From Streptomyces sp. 840.1 (GTDB taxonomy: Bacteria > Actinomycetota > Actinomycetes > Streptomycetales > Streptomycetaceae), in the NCBI RefSeq assembly GCF_003751445.1, contig NZ_RJUU01000001.1:1369001-1433000 (forward strand): 64,000 bases of DNA, given 5' to 3'. The translations under genes were made by a program, and so were the position numbers. Below, one piece after another: positions 48,610 through 59,195 of the stretch. How positions within the stretch are numbered: the stretch's first letter is position 1; each line of letters begins with the position of its first letter. The notes under the pieces are model-generated. The model searched no databases, was not told where the DNA came from, and saw only the letters and a program-made list of their open reading frames with translations.

Positions 48610-50670
48610 TCAGTCGAATTCCGGCGGCTCCTCGCCCCAGCCGAACTCCGGGTCGGGGTCCTGAGCCACGGGCCGGGCCGCGGCGGGGGCGGGTGCGGGG
48701 GCAGGGGCAGGGGCAGGGGCAGGGGCAGGTACGGGCGCCGGGGGCGCGGCCGGGGCCGGCAGCGGAGCCGCTTCCGGGGCCGGGGCGTCCGTGGGCGCGG
48801 CGTCGAACGAGGCGAGGACCTCCAGCACCCCGTCCCCGTACGTCGCCAGCTTCTTCTCGCCCAGGCCGCTGATGCCGCCCAGCTCGGCGGTGGAGGACGG
48901 GCGCAGCGTCGCGATCTCACGGAGCGTCGCGTCGTGGAAGATCACGTAGGCCGGGAGGCCCAGCTCCTTCGCCTGGGCGCCGCGCCAGGCGCGCAGGGCC
49001 TCGAAGACCGGCACGGCCTGCTCCGGCAGCTCGGCGGCCGCCGCCGAGGACTTCGCCTTCCGGTCGCCCTTCGAGGAGCGCGACGCGGGCTTCGGGGCCT
49101 CCTTGCGCAGCAGGACCTCGCGCTCCCGGCCGAGGACCGAGGCGCTGTCCTCCGTCAGCACCAGCGTGCCGTACTCGCCCTCGACGGCGAGCAGGCCCTG
49201 GGCCAGCAGCTGTCGGACCACACCGCGCCACTCCGCCTCGGCCAGCTCCTCGCCGATGCCGAACACCGAGAGCTGGTCGTGGTCGAACTGGATGATCTTC
49301 GCCGTCTTGCGGCCCAGCAGGATGTCGATGATCTGGCCCGCGCCGAACTTCTGGCCGCGCTCCCGCTTCAGCCGTACCACCGTGGACAGCAGCTTCTGGG
49401 AGACCACCGTGCCGTCCCAGGTCTCGGGCGGGGCGAGGCAGGTGTCGCAGTTGCCGCAGGAGGCGGTGGCGGGCTCCTGGCCGAAGTACTTCAGCAGCTG
49501 GGCCCGGCGGCACCGTACGGTCTCGCACAGGGCCAGCATGGAGTCCAGGTGCGAGGCGGCCCGGCGGCGGAAGGCCTCGTCGCCCTCGCCGCCCTGGATG
49601 AGCTTGCGCTGCTGGACGACGTCCTGGAGCCCGTAGGCCATCCAGGCCGTGGACGGGGCGCCGTCACGGCCGGCGCGGCCGGTCTCCTGGTAGTAGCCCT
49701 CGACGGACTTCGGCAGGTCGAGGTGGGCGACGAAGCGCACGTCCGGCTTGTCGATGCCCATGCCGAAAGCGATCGTCGCGACGACGACGAGGCCCTCCTC
49801 GCGCAGGAAGCGGGACTGGTGGAGCGCGCGGATGCCGGCGTCCAGACCCGCGTGGTACGGGACGGCCTCGATGCCGTTGCGGCAGAGGTACTCGGCGGTC
49901 TTCTCGGTGGAGTTGCGCGAGAGGCAGTAGACGATGCCCGCGTCCCCGGCGTGCTCCTCCTTGAGGAAGGACAGCAGCTGCTTCTTCGGGTCGGCCTTGG
50001 GCACGATGCGGTACTGGATGTTGGGCCGGTCGAAGCCCGCCACGAAGTGCTTGGCGTCGGGCATGCCCAGGCGCCGGGTGATCTCCTCGTGCGTGGCCGC
50101 GGTCGCCGTCGCCGTCAGCGCGATCCGGGGTACGTCGGGCCAGCGCTCGCCCAGCACGGACAGGGCCAGGTAGTCGGGCCGGAAGTCGTGGCCCCACTGG
50201 GCGACGCAGTGCGCCTCGTCGATGGCGAAGACGGAGATCTCGCCCCGGGAGAGCAGGCCGAGCGTGGAGTCCAGCCGGAGCCGCTCCGGGGCCAGGTACA
50301 GCAGGTCGAGCTCGCCCGCGACGTACTGGGCCTCCATCGAGCGGCGCTCGTCGAGGTCCTGCGTGGAGTTGATGAACCCGGCCCGCACGCCCAGTGCGCG
50401 CAGCGCGTCCACCTGGTCCTGCATCAGGGCGATCAGGGGTGAGATGACGATGCCCGTACCGGGCCTGACCAGGGACGGGATCTGGTAGCAGAGCGACTTG
50501 CCGCCACCGGTCGGCATGAGCACCACGGCGTCCCCGCCGGCCACCACATGGTCGACGACCGCTTCCTGCTCACCCCGGAACGCCTCGTACCCGAAAACCC
50601 GGTGGAGCGTCTGCCGTGCGTCGCTCTCGGTCACACCCATGGTCACGCCTGTCACGCCCGTCCCGCTCAT
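48610..50670 (-). CDS. recQ: ATP-dependent DNA helicase RecQ
   Basis: 686 residues from ATG 50670 (GGGGGACAG upstream). RecA-like domains with Walker [14 protein letters not shown], and GRAGRDG; the RecQ zinc region [19 protein letters not shown]; a winged helix; and a C-terminal HRDC domain ([20 protein letters not shown]). 3'-5' unwinding in replication restart and recombination. After HRDC comes a Pro/Ala dipeptide run encoded by a hexanucleotide repeat, then an acidic end ([11 protein letters not shown]). Confidence 0.94.
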   Translation of the reverse strand: MSGTGVTGVTMGVTESDARQTLHRVFGYEAFRGEQEAVVDHVVAGGDAVVLMPTGGGKSLCYQIPSLVRPGTGIVISPLIALMQDQVDALRALGVRAGFINSTQDLDERRSMEAQYVAGELDLLYLAPERLRLDSTLGLLSRGEISVFAIDEAHCVAQWGHDFRPDYLALSVLGERWPDVPRIALTATATAATHEEITRRLGMPDAKHFVAGFDRPNIQYRIVPKADPKKQLLSFLKEEHAGDAGIVYCLSRNSTEKTAEYLCRNGIEAVPYHAGLDAGIRALHQSRFLREEGLVVVATIAFGMGIDKPDVRFVAHLDLPKSVEGYYQETGRAGRDGAPSTAWMAYGLQDVVQQRKLIQGGEGDEAFRRRAASHLDSMLALCETVRCRRAQLLKYFGQEPATASCGNCDTCLAPPETWDGTVVSQKLLSTVVRLKRERGQKFGAGQIIDILLGRKTAKIIQFDHDQLSVFGIGEELAEAEWRGVVRQLLAQGLLAVEGEYGTLVLTEDSASVLGREREVLLRKEAPKPASRSSKGDRKAKSSAAAAELPEQAVPVFEALRAWRGAQAKELGLPAYVIFHDATLREIATLRPSSTAELGGISGLGEKKLATYGDGVLEVLASFDAAPTDAPAPEAAPLPAPAAPPAPVPAPAPAPAPAPAPAPAAARPVAQDPDPEFGWGEEPPEFD
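48698..48727. repeat. GGGGCA hexanucleotide repeat in recQ
   Basis: Five perfect copies, coding (Ala-Pro)n in the RecQ tail. Six-base steps preserve the frame, so copy number can vary harmlessly. Confidence 0.85.
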
Positions 50671-50805
50671 CGCTCTGTCCCCCGGCATCCGGCCCGTTCC
50701 TGTCTCCGCGCTCTCCTGCCACGATAGGCGCCGCGTACGACAACGCCGGACGGGCTTGACTTCCAAGCACGTCCGGCGCTGTTCCAGCGGTGGTACGGGT
50801 GACCC

Positions 50806-52470
50806 CTACCGCACGAAGACTCCCGCCTGGCTCGCCAGGTCCAGGAAGTACTGCGGGGCCAGGCCCAGCACCAGCGTGACCGCGACACCGACCGCGATCG
50901 TGGTCATCGTCAGCGGGGACGGGACGGCGACCGTGGGGCCGTCCGCCTTCGGCTCGCTGAAGAACATCAGCACGATGACCCGGATGTAGAAGAACGCGGC
51001 GATCGCGGACGAGATCACACCGACGACGACCAGGCCGCCGGCGCCACCGTCGGCCGCGGCCTTGAACACCGCGAACTTCCCGGAGAAGCCCGAGGTCAGC
51101 GGGATACCGGCGAAGGCCAGCAAGAACACCGCGAAGACCGCGGCGACCAGCGGGGAGCGGCGGCCGAGACCGGCCCACTTCGACAGGTGCGTCGCCTCGC
51201 CGCCCGCGTCGCGCACCAGGGTGACGACGGCGAAGGCGCCGACCGTCACGAAGGAGTACGTGGCCAGGTAGAAGAGGACCGAGGAGATGCCCTCCGGGGT
51301 GGCCGCGATGACACCGGCGAGGATGAAGCCGGCGTGCGCGATCGAGGAGTAGGCGAGCAGCCGCTTGATGTCGGTCTGGGTGATGGCGACGACCGCACCG
51401 CCCAGCATCGTGACGATCGCGACGCCCCACATGACCGGGCGCAGGTCCCAGGTGAGGCCCGGCAGCACCACGTACAGCAGGCGCAGCAGCGCGCCGAACG
51501 CGGCGACCTTGGTGGCCGCGGCCATGAAGCCGGTGACCGGGGTCGGGGCGCCCTGGTAGACGTCCGGGGTCCACATGTGGAACGGGACGGCGCCGACCTT
51601 GAAGAGCAGACCGGTCAGGATCATCGCGCCGCCGATGAGCAGCAGCGCGTCGTTGCCCATGGTGTCCGCGAGCGCCGGGTCGATCTTCTGGACGGAACCG
51701 TCCACGACGGCGGCGATCCTGGCGTACGAGACGGAGCCCGCGTAGCCGTAGAGCAGGGCGATCCCGAAGAGCAGGAACGCCGAGGAGAAGGCGCCGAGCA
51801 GGAAGTACTTCACCGCGGCCTCCTGCGACATCAGCCGCTTGCGGCGGGCGACGGCGCACAGGAGGTAGAGCGGGAGCGAGAAGACTTCCAGGGCCACGAA
51901 GAGCGTCAGCAGGTCGTTGGCCGCCGGGAAGACCAGCATGCCCGCGACCGAGAAGAGGATCAGCGGGAAGACCTCGGTGGTGGTGAACCCGGCCTTGACC
52001 GCGGCCTTCTCGCTGTCGCTGCCGGGCACGGACGCGGCCTGTGCGGCGAAGGAGTCGACCCTGTTGCCGTGCGAGGCGGGGTCGAGCCGCCGCTCCGCGA
52101 AGGTGAAGACGGCGACCAGCGACGTCAGCAGGATGGTGCCCTGGAGGAACAGGGCCGGCCCGTCGATCGCGACGGCCCCCATCGCGGCGATGTGCGCCTT
52201 CGTCGTACCGTATCCGTCGGCCGCGAGGCCGATCACCGCGGCGAACGCGGCGACGAGGGCGACGACGGTCAGGAAGATCTGCGTGTGGTAGCGGGCCCGG
52301 CGCGGCACGAAGGCCTCGACGAGGACGCCCAGTACGGCGACTCCGATCACGATCAGGACCGGGGTCAGCTGGGTGTACTCGATGACCGGTGCCTTGAACT
52401 TCTCGTCAGGCGCGGCCGATGTCACCCCGCCCGCCATCGTCCACAGGCTGTGGACAGCTGTTGCGCTCAC
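50806..52470 (-). CDS. nuoN: NADH-quinone oxidoreductase subunit N (main nuo operon)
   Basis: 554 residues, antiporter-like proton-pumping subunit. Diagnostic segments: LFKVGAVPFHMWTPDVYQGAPTP, TDIKRLLAYSSIAHAGFIL and the glutamate-helix VALEVFSLPLYLL. Last gene of the main operon. GTG 52470 overlaps nuoM by 4 nt. Only moderately similar to the nuoN at 5.8 kb. Confidence 0.94.
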   Translation of the reverse strand: MSATAVHSLWTMAGGVTSAAPDEKFKAPVIEYTQLTPVLIVIGVAVLGVLVEAFVPRRARYHTQIFLTVVALVAAFAAVIGLAADGYGTTKAHIAAMGAVAIDGPALFLQGTILLTSLVAVFTFAERRLDPASHGNRVDSFAAQAASVPGSDSEKAAVKAGFTTTEVFPLILFSVAGMLVFPAANDLLTLFVALEVFSLPLYLLCAVARRKRLMSQEAAVKYFLLGAFSSAFLLFGIALLYGYAGSVSYARIAAVVDGSVQKIDPALADTMGNDALLLIGGAMILTGLLFKVGAVPFHMWTPDVYQGAPTPVTGFMAAATKVAAFGALLRLLYVVLPGLTWDLRPVMWGVAIVTMLGGAVVAITQTDIKRLLAYSSIAHAGFILAGVIAATPEGISSVLFYLATYSFVTVGAFAVVTLVRDAGGEATHLSKWAGLGRRSPLVAAVFAVFLLAFAGIPLTSGFSGKFAVFKAAADGGAGGLVVVGVISSAIAAFFYIRVIVLMFFSEPKADGPTVAVPSPLTMTTIAVGVAVTLVLGLAPQYFLDLASQAGVFVR

Positions 52471-54038
52471 TTGACGGCCTCCACCTGGGGCTGCGGGTCC
52501 TTCTTCTGTACGTCCGACATGGTGTGCTGCACCGCCGGGTTGACGATCTCCGTCAGCGGCTTCGGGTAGACGCCCAGGAAGATCAGCAGGGCGATCAGCG
52601 GGACGACCACCACCAGTTCACGGACCTTGAGGTCCGTCATGCCCTGGACCTCGGCCTTGACCGGTCCCGTCATCGTCCGCTGGTAGAGCACCAGGACGTA
52701 GATCGCGGCGAGCACGATCCCGGTGGTGGCGATGATGCCGACCACCGGATAGGCGGAGAACACGCCGACCAGGACCAGGAACTCACTGACGAACGGGGCG
52801 AGCCCCGGCAGCGACAGGGTGGCCAGACCGCCGATCAGGAAGGTGCCGGCCAGGATCGGGGCCACCTTCTGGACTCCGCCGTAGTCGGCGATGAGCCGTG
52901 AGCCGCGCCGGGTGATCAGGAAGCCCGCCACCAGCATCAGCGCGGCCGTCGAGATGCCGTGGTTGATCATGTAGAGCGTCGCGCCCGACTGCCCCTGGCT
53001 CGTCATCGCGAAGATGCCCAGGATGATGAAGCCGAAGTGCGAGATCGACGCGTAGGCGATCAGCCGCTTGATGTCGCGCTGGCCGACGGCGAGCAGCGCC
53101 CCGTAGACGATGCTGATCAGCGCCAGGACCAGGACCACCGGGGTGGCCCACTTGCTGGCCTCCGGGAAGAGCTGGAGGCAGAAGCGCAGCATCGCGAAGG
53201 TGCCGACCTTGTCGACGACGGCGGTGATCAGCACGGCGACCGGGGTGGTCGCCTCCCCCATCGCGTTGGGCAGCCAGGTGTGCAGGGGCCACAGCGGGGC
53301 CTTCACCGCGAAGGCGAAGAAGAACCCGAGGAAGAGCCAGCGCTCGGTGCTGGTCGCCATGGAGAACGTGCCGTTGGCGCGGGCCTCGGCGATCTCGGAG
53401 AGCGAGAACGTCCCCGCGACCGTGTAGAGCCCGATCACCGCGGCCAGCATGATGAGGCCGCCGACCAGGTTGTAGAGGAGGAACTTCACCGCCGCGTACG
53501 AGCGTTGCGCCGCGGCGTTCTCGTCGCTGCCGGTGTGGGCCCGGTCCCCGAAGCCGCCGATGAGGAAGTACATCGGGATGAGCATGGCTTCGAAGAGGAT
53601 GTAGAAGAGGAAGACGTCGGTGGCGACGAAGGAGAGGACCACCATCGCTTCGACCATCAGGATCAAGGCGAAGAAGCCCTGAGTGGGGCGCCAGCGCGAG
53701 GAGTTCGTCTCCAGGGGGTCGGCGTCGTGCCAGCCGGCCAGGATGACGAAGGGGATCAGCAGAGCGGTGAGCGCCATGAGCGCCAGCCCGATGCCGTCCA
53801 CGCCCAGTTCGTACCGGACGCCGAAGTCCTTGATCCAGGCGTGCGATTCGGTGAGCTGGAAGCGGCTGCCGCCGGGTTCGAAGCGGGCGAGCGCGATGCC
53901 CGCCAGCACCAGGGTGCCCAGCGAGAAGGCCAGGGCCAGCCATTTGGCGGCGGTGCGCCGTGCGGCCGGGACGGCGGCGGTGGCGATCGCGCCGATCGCC
54001 GGGAGCGCCGCCGTCGCTGTCAGGAGGGGAAAGGACAT
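52467..54038 (-). CDS. nuoM: NADH-quinone oxidoreductase subunit M (main nuo operon)
   Basis: 523 residues. Contains FYILFEAMLIPMYFLIGGFG, KAPLWPLHTWLPNAMGEATT and DIKRLIAYASISHFGFIILG, with the quinol-arm helices and C-terminal QGMTDLKVRELVVVVPLIAL. ATG 54038, 4 nt after the nuoL stop, is preceded by AGGGGAAAGGA. Pumps protons with NuoL and NuoN. Confidence 0.95.
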   Translation of the reverse strand: MSFPLLTATAALPAIGAIATAAVPAARRTAAKWLALAFSLGTLVLAGIALARFEPGGSRFQLTESHAWIKDFGVRYELGVDGIGLALMALTALLIPFVILAGWHDADPLETNSSRWRPTQGFFALILMVEAMVVLSFVATDVFLFYILFEAMLIPMYFLIGGFGDRAHTGSDENAAAQRSYAAVKFLLYNLVGGLIMLAAVIGLYTVAGTFSLSEIAEARANGTFSMATSTERWLFLGFFFAFAVKAPLWPLHTWLPNAMGEATTPVAVLITAVVDKVGTFAMLRFCLQLFPEASKWATPVVLVLALISIVYGALLAVGQRDIKRLIAYASISHFGFIILGIFAMTSQGQSGATLYMINHGISTAALMLVAGFLITRRGSRLIADYGGVQKVAPILAGTFLIGGLATLSLPGLAPFVSEFLVLVGVFSAYPVVGIIATTGIVLAAIYVLVLYQRTMTGPVKAEVQGMTDLKVRELVVVVPLIALLIFLGVYPKPLTEIVNPAVQHTMSDVQKKDPQPQVEAVK

Positions 54039-54042
54039 GTGA

Positions 54043-55938
54043 TCAGACCGCCCTCATCAGCAGGGTCGCGGCGATGAGAACCGCCGTACCGCCGAACATC
54101 GAGACCGCGTAGGAGCGGGCGTAGCCGTTCTGCAGTTTTCGCAGCCGGCCGGAGAGCCCGCCCATGGAGGCGGCCGTGCCGTTGACGACCCCGTCGACCA
54201 GGGTGTGGTCCATGTAGACCAGGGAGCGGGTGAGGTGCTCGCCGCCGCGGACCAGGACCACGTGGTTGAAGTCGTCCTGGAGCAGATCGCGGCGGGCGGC
54301 CCGGGTGAGCAGCGAGCCGCGCGGGGCGACCGCCGGCACGGGCTTGCGCCCGTACATCAGCCAGGCGATGCCGACCCCGATGACCAGCACCACCATGGTG
54401 GCGGCGGTCACGGTGGTCGCGCTGACCGGGGCGTCGCCGTGGTCGTGGCCGGTGACGGGCTCCAGCCAGTGCAGGAAGCGGTCACCGATGGAGAAGAAGC
54501 CACCGGCGAAGACCGAACCGAAGGCCAGCACGATCATGGGGATCGTCATGGACTTCGGGGACTCGTGCGGGTGCGGCTCGTGGCCCTCCGCGTCGGGGAC
54601 CCAGCGCTTCTCGCCGAAGAACGTCAGCAGCATCACGCGCGTCATGTAGAACGCGGTGATCCCGGCGCCGACCAGGGTCACGGCTCCCAGGATCCAGCCC
54701 TCGGCGCCGCCCTTGGCGAAGGCCGCCTCGATGATCTTGTCCTTGGAGAAGAAGCCGGACAGTCCGGGGAAGCCGATGATCGCGAGGTAGCCGAGGCCGA
54801 AGGTGACGAAGGTGACCGGCATGTACTTCCGCAGGCCGCCGAACTTCCTCATGTCGACCTCGTCGTTCATGCCGTGCATGACCGAACCGGCGCCGAGGAA
54901 GAGCCCGGCCTTGAAGAAGCCGTGCGTCACCAGGTGCATGATCGCGAAGACGTAGCCGATCGGGCCGAGCCCGGCGGCCAGGATCATGTAGCCGATCTGC
55001 GACATCGTCGAGCCTGCGAGGGCCTTCTTGATGTCGTCCTTCGCGCAACCGACGATCGCACCGAAGATCAGCGTGACCGCGCCGACCACCACGACGACCG
55101 TCTGGGCGTCCGGGGCGGCGTTGAAGATCGCGCCGGAGCGGACGATGAGGTAGACGCCCGCGGTCACCATGGTGGCGGCGTGGATCAGGGCCGAGACCGG
55201 GGTCGGGCCCTCCATCGCGTCACCGAGCCAGGACTGCAGCGGCACCTGGGCGGACTTGCCGCAGGCGGCGAGCAGCAGCATCAGGCCGATCGCCGTCAGC
55301 TTGCCCTCGCTCGCCCCGCCGGTCGCCTCCAGGACGGGGCCGAAGGCGAAGGTGCCGAAGGTGGTGAACATCAGCATGATCGCGATCGACAGGCCCATGT
55401 CACCGACGCGGTTGACCAGGAAGGCCTTCTTCGCGGCGGTGGCCGCACTGGGCTTGTGCTGCCAGAAGCCGATGAGCAGGTACGACGCCAGACCGACGCC
55501 CTCCCACCCGACGTACAGCAGCAGGTAGTTGTCGGCGATGACCAGGATCAGCATCGCCGCGAGGAAGAGGTTCAGATAGCCGAAGAAGCGGCGCCGGCGC
55601 TCGTCGTGCGCCATGTAGCCGATCGAGTAGATGTGGATCAGCGTGCCCACACCGGTGATCAGCAGGACGAACGTCATCGACAGCTGGTCGAGCTGGAAGG
55701 CCACATCGGCCTGGAAGCCCTCGACCGGGATCCAGCTGAACAGCTTCTGGTGCAGCGCCCGGTCCTCCGCGCCCTTCCCCAGCATGTCGAGGAAGAGCAC
55801 GACGCCGATGACGAAGGAGGCGCCGGCGAGCAGGGTGCCGAGATAGTGGCCCACACGGTCAAGACGTCGGCCGCCGCAGAGCAGTACCGCCGCTCCGAGC
55901 AGGGGCGCCGCGACAAGCAGCGCAATCAGGTTCTCCAC
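54043..55938 (-). CDS. nuoL: NADH-quinone oxidoreductase subunit L (main nuo operon)
   Basis: 631 residues. [55 protein letters not shown], and the long C-terminal lateral helix region ending with a final membrane segment ([17 protein letters not shown]). The GTG start lies 15 nt beyond the nuoK stop, preceded by GGAG. Distal antiporter-like unit of the membrane arm. Confidence 0.95.
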   Translation of the reverse strand: MENLIALLVAAPLLGAAVLLCGGRRLDRVGHYLGTLLAGASFVIGVVLFLDMLGKGAEDRALHQKLFSWIPVEGFQADVAFQLDQLSMTFVLLITGVGTLIHIYSIGYMAHDERRRRFFGYLNLFLAAMLILVIADNYLLLYVGWEGVGLASYLLIGFWQHKPSAATAAKKAFLVNRVGDMGLSIAIMLMFTTFGTFAFGPVLEATGGASEGKLTAIGLMLLLAACGKSAQVPLQSWLGDAMEGPTPVSALIHAATMVTAGVYLIVRSGAIFNAAPDAQTVVVVVGAVTLIFGAIVGCAKDDIKKALAGSTMSQIGYMILAAGLGPIGYVFAIMHLVTHGFFKAGLFLGAGSVMHGMNDEVDMRKFGGLRKYMPVTFVTFGLGYLAIIGFPGLSGFFSKDKIIEAAFAKGGAEGWILGAVTLVGAGITAFYMTRVMLLTFFGEKRWVPDAEGHEPHPHESPKSMTIPMIVLAFGSVFAGGFFSIGDRFLHWLEPVTGHDHGDAPVSATTVTAATMVVLVIGVGIAWLMYGRKPVPAVAPRGSLLTRAARRDLLQDDFNHVVLVRGGEHLTRSLVYMDHTLVDGVVNGTAASMGGLSGRLRKLQNGYARSYAVSMFGGTAVLIAATLLMRAV

Positions 55939-55953
55939 AGTTCCTAGCTCCCC

Positions 55954-56253
55954 TTACAGCTTCATCAGGCTGGCGTCGTCGACCGAGGCCGAGTGGCGGG
56001 AACGGAACAGCGACACGATGATCGCGAGCCCGACCACGACCTCCGCGGCGGCGACGACCATCGTGAAGAAGGCGATGATCTGGCCGTCGAGATTGCCGTG
56101 CATGCGGGAGAAGGTGACGAACGCGAGGTTGCAGGCGTTGAGCATCAGCTCCACGCACATGAACACCACGATCGCGTTCCGCCTGATCAGCACTCCGGAC
56201 GCGCCGATGGTGAACAGCAGTGCGGCGAGATAGAGGTAGTTGACCGGATTCAC
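55954..56253 (-). CDS. nuoK: NADH-quinone oxidoreductase subunit K (main nuo operon)
   Basis: 99 residues, exactly the usual size. Three helices with conserved glutamates in [19 protein letters not shown] and [14 protein letters not shown]. Overlaps nuoJ by 4 nt (GTGA). Unlike the copy at 11 kb it has no tail beyond a short [14 protein letters not shown] end. Confidence 0.95.
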   Translation of the reverse strand: MNPVNYLYLAALLFTIGASGVLIRRNAIVVFMCVELMLNACNLAFVTFSRMHGNLDGQIIAFFTMVVAAAEVVVGLAIIVSLFRSRHSASVDDASLMKL

Positions 56254-57080
56254 TTGGCGACCTCCTCTTCGTCGGCGGTGTCCCGGCCGAGCCGTTCGCC
56301 GGAGCGCTGCTCCAGCGCCTTGAGCTCGGCCAGCGACTCGTTGGACACATCGCGCATCTGGCCGCGTTTGCGCAGCGTCTGCATCACGGTGAGTTCGGAC
56401 GGGGTGCCGTCGGGGAGCAGACCGGCGATGTCCACGGCGTTGTGCCGGGCGTAGACACCGGGGGCGGGCAGCGGCGGCAGGTGGCTGCTGCGGACGCGCT
56501 CCTCGGACATCTCCCGCTGGGTCTTCGCCCGTTCGGTGCGCTCGCGGTGCGTGAGCACCATCGCGCCGACGGTCGCGGTGATCAGCAGGGCGCCGGTGAT
56601 CTCGAAGGCGAAGACGTACTTGGTGAAGATGAGGCTGGCGAGCCCCTCGACGTTTCCGCCGTGCTCAGTGTTGGCGGCGCCGAGCCCGTTGAAGCTGTTC
56701 AGCGAGGCGTTGCCGATGCCGGCGATCAGGAGGACACCGAAGCCGAGACCGCAGCCGATGGCCAGCCAGCGCTGGCCCTTGAGGGTCTCCTTCAGGGAGT
56801 CCGCCGCCGTGACACCGACGAGCATGACCACGAAGAGGAACAGCATCATGATCGCGCCGGTGTAGACGACGACCTGGACGATGCCCAGGAAGTACGCCCC
56901 GTTGGCGAGGTAGAAGACCGCCAGGATGATCATGGTCCCGGCGAGGCTCAGCGCACTGTGCACGGCCCTCCTCATCAGGACGGTGGACAGCGCGCCGATC
57001 ACGGCGACGGTGCCGAGCACCCAGAACTGGAAGGCCTCGCCGGTGGAGGTCTGGGAGGCCGCAGCGGCCAGGCCGGTCAT
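56250..57080 (-). CDS. nuoJ: NADH-quinone oxidoreductase subunit J (main nuo operon)
   Basis: 276 residues, five helices; the signature [22 protein letters not shown] is present (the pi-bulge helix that couples quinone reduction to pumping). The C-terminal 80 residues are a charged cytoplasmic extension ([21 protein letters not shown] and [13 protein letters not shown]) typical of actinobacteria. ATG 57080 overlaps nuoI by 4 nt. Confidence 0.95.
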   Translation of the reverse strand: MTGLAAAASQTSTGEAFQFWVLGTVAVIGALSTVLMRRAVHSALSLAGTMIILAVFYLANGAYFLGIVQVVVYTGAIMMLFLFVVMLVGVTAADSLKETLKGQRWLAIGCGLGFGVLLIAGIGNASLNSFNGLGAANTEHGGNVEGLASLIFTKYVFAFEITGALLITATVGAMVLTHRERTERAKTQREMSEERVRSSHLPPLPAPGVYARHNAVDIAGLLPDGTPSELTVMQTLRKRGQMRDVSNESLAELKALEQRSGERLGRDTADEEEVAK

Positions 57081-57799
57081 GCGTCCACCTCCGAGCCGTT
57101 GCTCTCGTGCGCGTCCTCGGCCGGCTTCTCGCCCTTGGAGACGGCGACCTGACGTTCCGTACCGGGGGCGACCTCGGTCACCAGGCCCCGGTAGTAGTCC
57201 TGTTCGTCCGTGCCGGGGAAGATCGCGTGCGGACTGTCGACCATGCCTTCCTCCAGGCCCGCGAGCAGCTCGTCCTTGGTGTAGATGAGGCTCTCGCGGG
57301 TGGTGTTGGCCAGTTCGAACTCGTTGGTCATCGTCAGCGCCCGGGTCGGGCAGGCCTCGATGCACAGTCCGCACAGGATGCAGCGCGCGTAGTTGATCTG
57401 GTAGACGCGGCCGTAGCGCTCCCCCGGGGAGTAGCGCTCCTCGTCGGTGTTGTCCGCGCCCTCGACGTAGATCGCGTCCGCCGGGCAGGCCCAGGCGCAC
57501 AGCTCGCAGCCGATGCACTTCTCCAGGCCGTCCGGGTGGCGGTTGAGCTGGTGCCGGCCGTGGAAGCGCGGCGCCGTCACCTTCGGCGTCTCCGGGTACT
57601 GCTCGGTCAGCCGCTTCTTGAACATGGCCTTGAAGGTCACGCCGAAGCCGGCCACCGGATTCTGGAACTTGTCGTCCGAGGACTGCGGGGACTGGGCGGA
57701 CCCGCCGGCCCCCGAACCCCCGGAAGCCACACTCGACCCCGTCGGCCCGGTGGCCTTCGGGGGCCTCTCGGACCCCCGCGACTCAGGCAGTTCAGACAT
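57077..57799 (-). CDS. nuoI: NADH-quinone oxidoreductase subunit I (main nuo operon)
   Basis: 240 residues from ATG 57799 (GGAGG upstream). Clusters N6a and N6b: [12 protein letters not shown] and [12 protein letters not shown]. An N-terminal Gly/Ser extension of about 55 residues precedes the core. Overlaps the end of nuoH by 8 nt. Relays electrons from NuoG to NuoB. Confidence 0.95.
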   Translation of the reverse strand: MSELPESRGSERPPKATGPTGSSVASGGSGAGGSAQSPQSSDDKFQNPVAGFGVTFKAMFKKRLTEQYPETPKVTAPRFHGRHQLNRHPDGLEKCIGCELCAWACPADAIYVEGADNTDEERYSPGERYGRVYQINYARCILCGLCIEACPTRALTMTNEFELANTTRESLIYTKDELLAGLEEGMVDSPHAIFPGTDEQDYYRGLVTEVAPGTERQVAVSKGEKPAEDAHESNGSEVDA

Positions 57800-59195
57800 G
57801 GTCGGCCTCCTTTCCGTCACTCGGATTTCCGTCACTCTGAGTATCCACGCCGCCACTGACAACGAGCTCGCGCTCACGGCGCGGCACCCGCCTCGGCACG
57901 GGCGGCAGGGTCTGTCCGGGCAGGGGTGGCACCGGGAATCCGCCCGCCATCGGGTCGAACGCGGGCTCCGGCTCGGCCTCCGCCTCGGCGGCCCGGCCCT
58001 TCCTGTCGCGGAACATGTCGACGACGAAGGAGATCAGCAGGATCGCGATCACGGCCCCGGCCACGTAGAGCAGGATCTTCGAGTAGTCGTAGCCCTCGTT
58101 GCGCAGCGCCCGCACCGTGGCGACCAGCATCAGCCAGACCACGGAGACCGGGATCAGGACCTTCCAGCCCAGCTTCATCAGCTGGTCGTAGCGGACCCGG
58201 GGCAGCGTGCCGCGCAGCCAGATGAAGAAGAACAGCAGCAGCTGGACCTTGATGACGAACCAGAGCATCGGCCACCAGCCGTGGTTCGCGCCCTCCCAGA
58301 AGGTGCTGATCGGCCACGGGGCCCGCCAGCCGCCCAGGAACAGGGTGATGGAGACCGCGGAGACGGTGACCATGTTGACGTACTCGGCGAGCATGAACAT
58401 CGCGAACTTGATAGACGAGTACTCGGTGTTGAAGCCGCCGACCAGGTCACCCTCGGACTCGGGCATGTCGAACGGGGCGCGGTTGGTCTCACCGACCATC
58501 GTGATGATGTAGATGATGAACGAGACCGGCAGCAGCAGGATGAACCAGCGGTCCTGCTGCGCCTCCACGATCTTCGAGGTCGACATCGACCCGGAGTAGA
58601 GGAACACCGAGGCGAACGCGGCGCCCATCGCAATCTCGTAGCTGATCATCTGCGCGCAGGAGCGCAGGCCGCCGAGCAGCGGGTACGTCGATCCGGATGA
58701 CCAGCCCGCGAGGACGATGCCGTAGATGCCGACCGAGGCGACCGCGAGGATGTAGAGCATCGCGATCGGCAGGTCGGTGAGCTGCATCGCCGTACGGTGC
58801 CCGAAGATCGAGACCTCGTTGCCGGACGGGCCGAACGGGATCACCGCGATCGCCATGAACGCCGGTACGGCGGCGACGATCGGGGCGAGGATGTAGACGA
58901 CCTTGTCCGCACGCTTGACGACCAGGTCCTCCTTCAGCATCAGCTTGATGCCGTCGGCCAGCGACTGGAGCATGCCCCAGGGGCCGTGCCGGTTGGGACC
59001 GATGCGCAGCTGCATCCAGGCGACGACCTTGCGCTCCCACACGATGGAGAAGAGCACGGTCACCATCAGGAACGCGAAGCAGAAGACCGCCTTGACGACG
59101 ACGAGCCACCAGGGGTCGGTGCCGAACATCGACAGGTCCTCGGCGGCGAGCACCGCACCGTGCGGGGCCGCGGCCAGTTGAGCGAGGGCAGTCAC
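57792..59195 (-). CDS. nuoH: NADH-quinone oxidoreductase subunit H (main nuo operon)
   Basis: 467 residues. Canonical quinone-site motifs: [40 protein letters not shown] and WWFVIK-like [20 protein letters not shown]. The last 90 residues are a proline-rich hydrophilic tail ([20 protein letters not shown]) common in actinobacterial NuoH. GTG 59195 overlaps nuoG by 4 nt. Confidence 0.95.
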   Translation of the reverse strand: MTALAQLAAAPHGAVLAAEDLSMFGTDPWWLVVVKAVFCFAFLMVTVLFSIVWERKVVAWMQLRIGPNRHGPWGMLQSLADGIKLMLKEDLVVKRADKVVYILAPIVAAVPAFMAIAVIPFGPSGNEVSIFGHRTAMQLTDLPIAMLYILAVASVGIYGIVLAGWSSGSTYPLLGGLRSCAQMISYEIAMGAAFASVFLYSGSMSTSKIVEAQQDRWFILLLPVSFIIYIITMVGETNRAPFDMPESEGDLVGGFNTEYSSIKFAMFMLAEYVNMVTVSAVSITLFLGGWRAPWPISTFWEGANHGWWPMLWFVIKVQLLLFFFIWLRGTLPRVRYDQLMKLGWKVLIPVSVVWLMLVATVRALRNEGYDYSKILLYVAGAVIAILLISFVVDMFRDRKGRAAEAEAEPEPAFDPMAGGFPVPPLPGQTLPPVPRRVPRRERELVVSGGVDTQSDGNPSDGKEADHV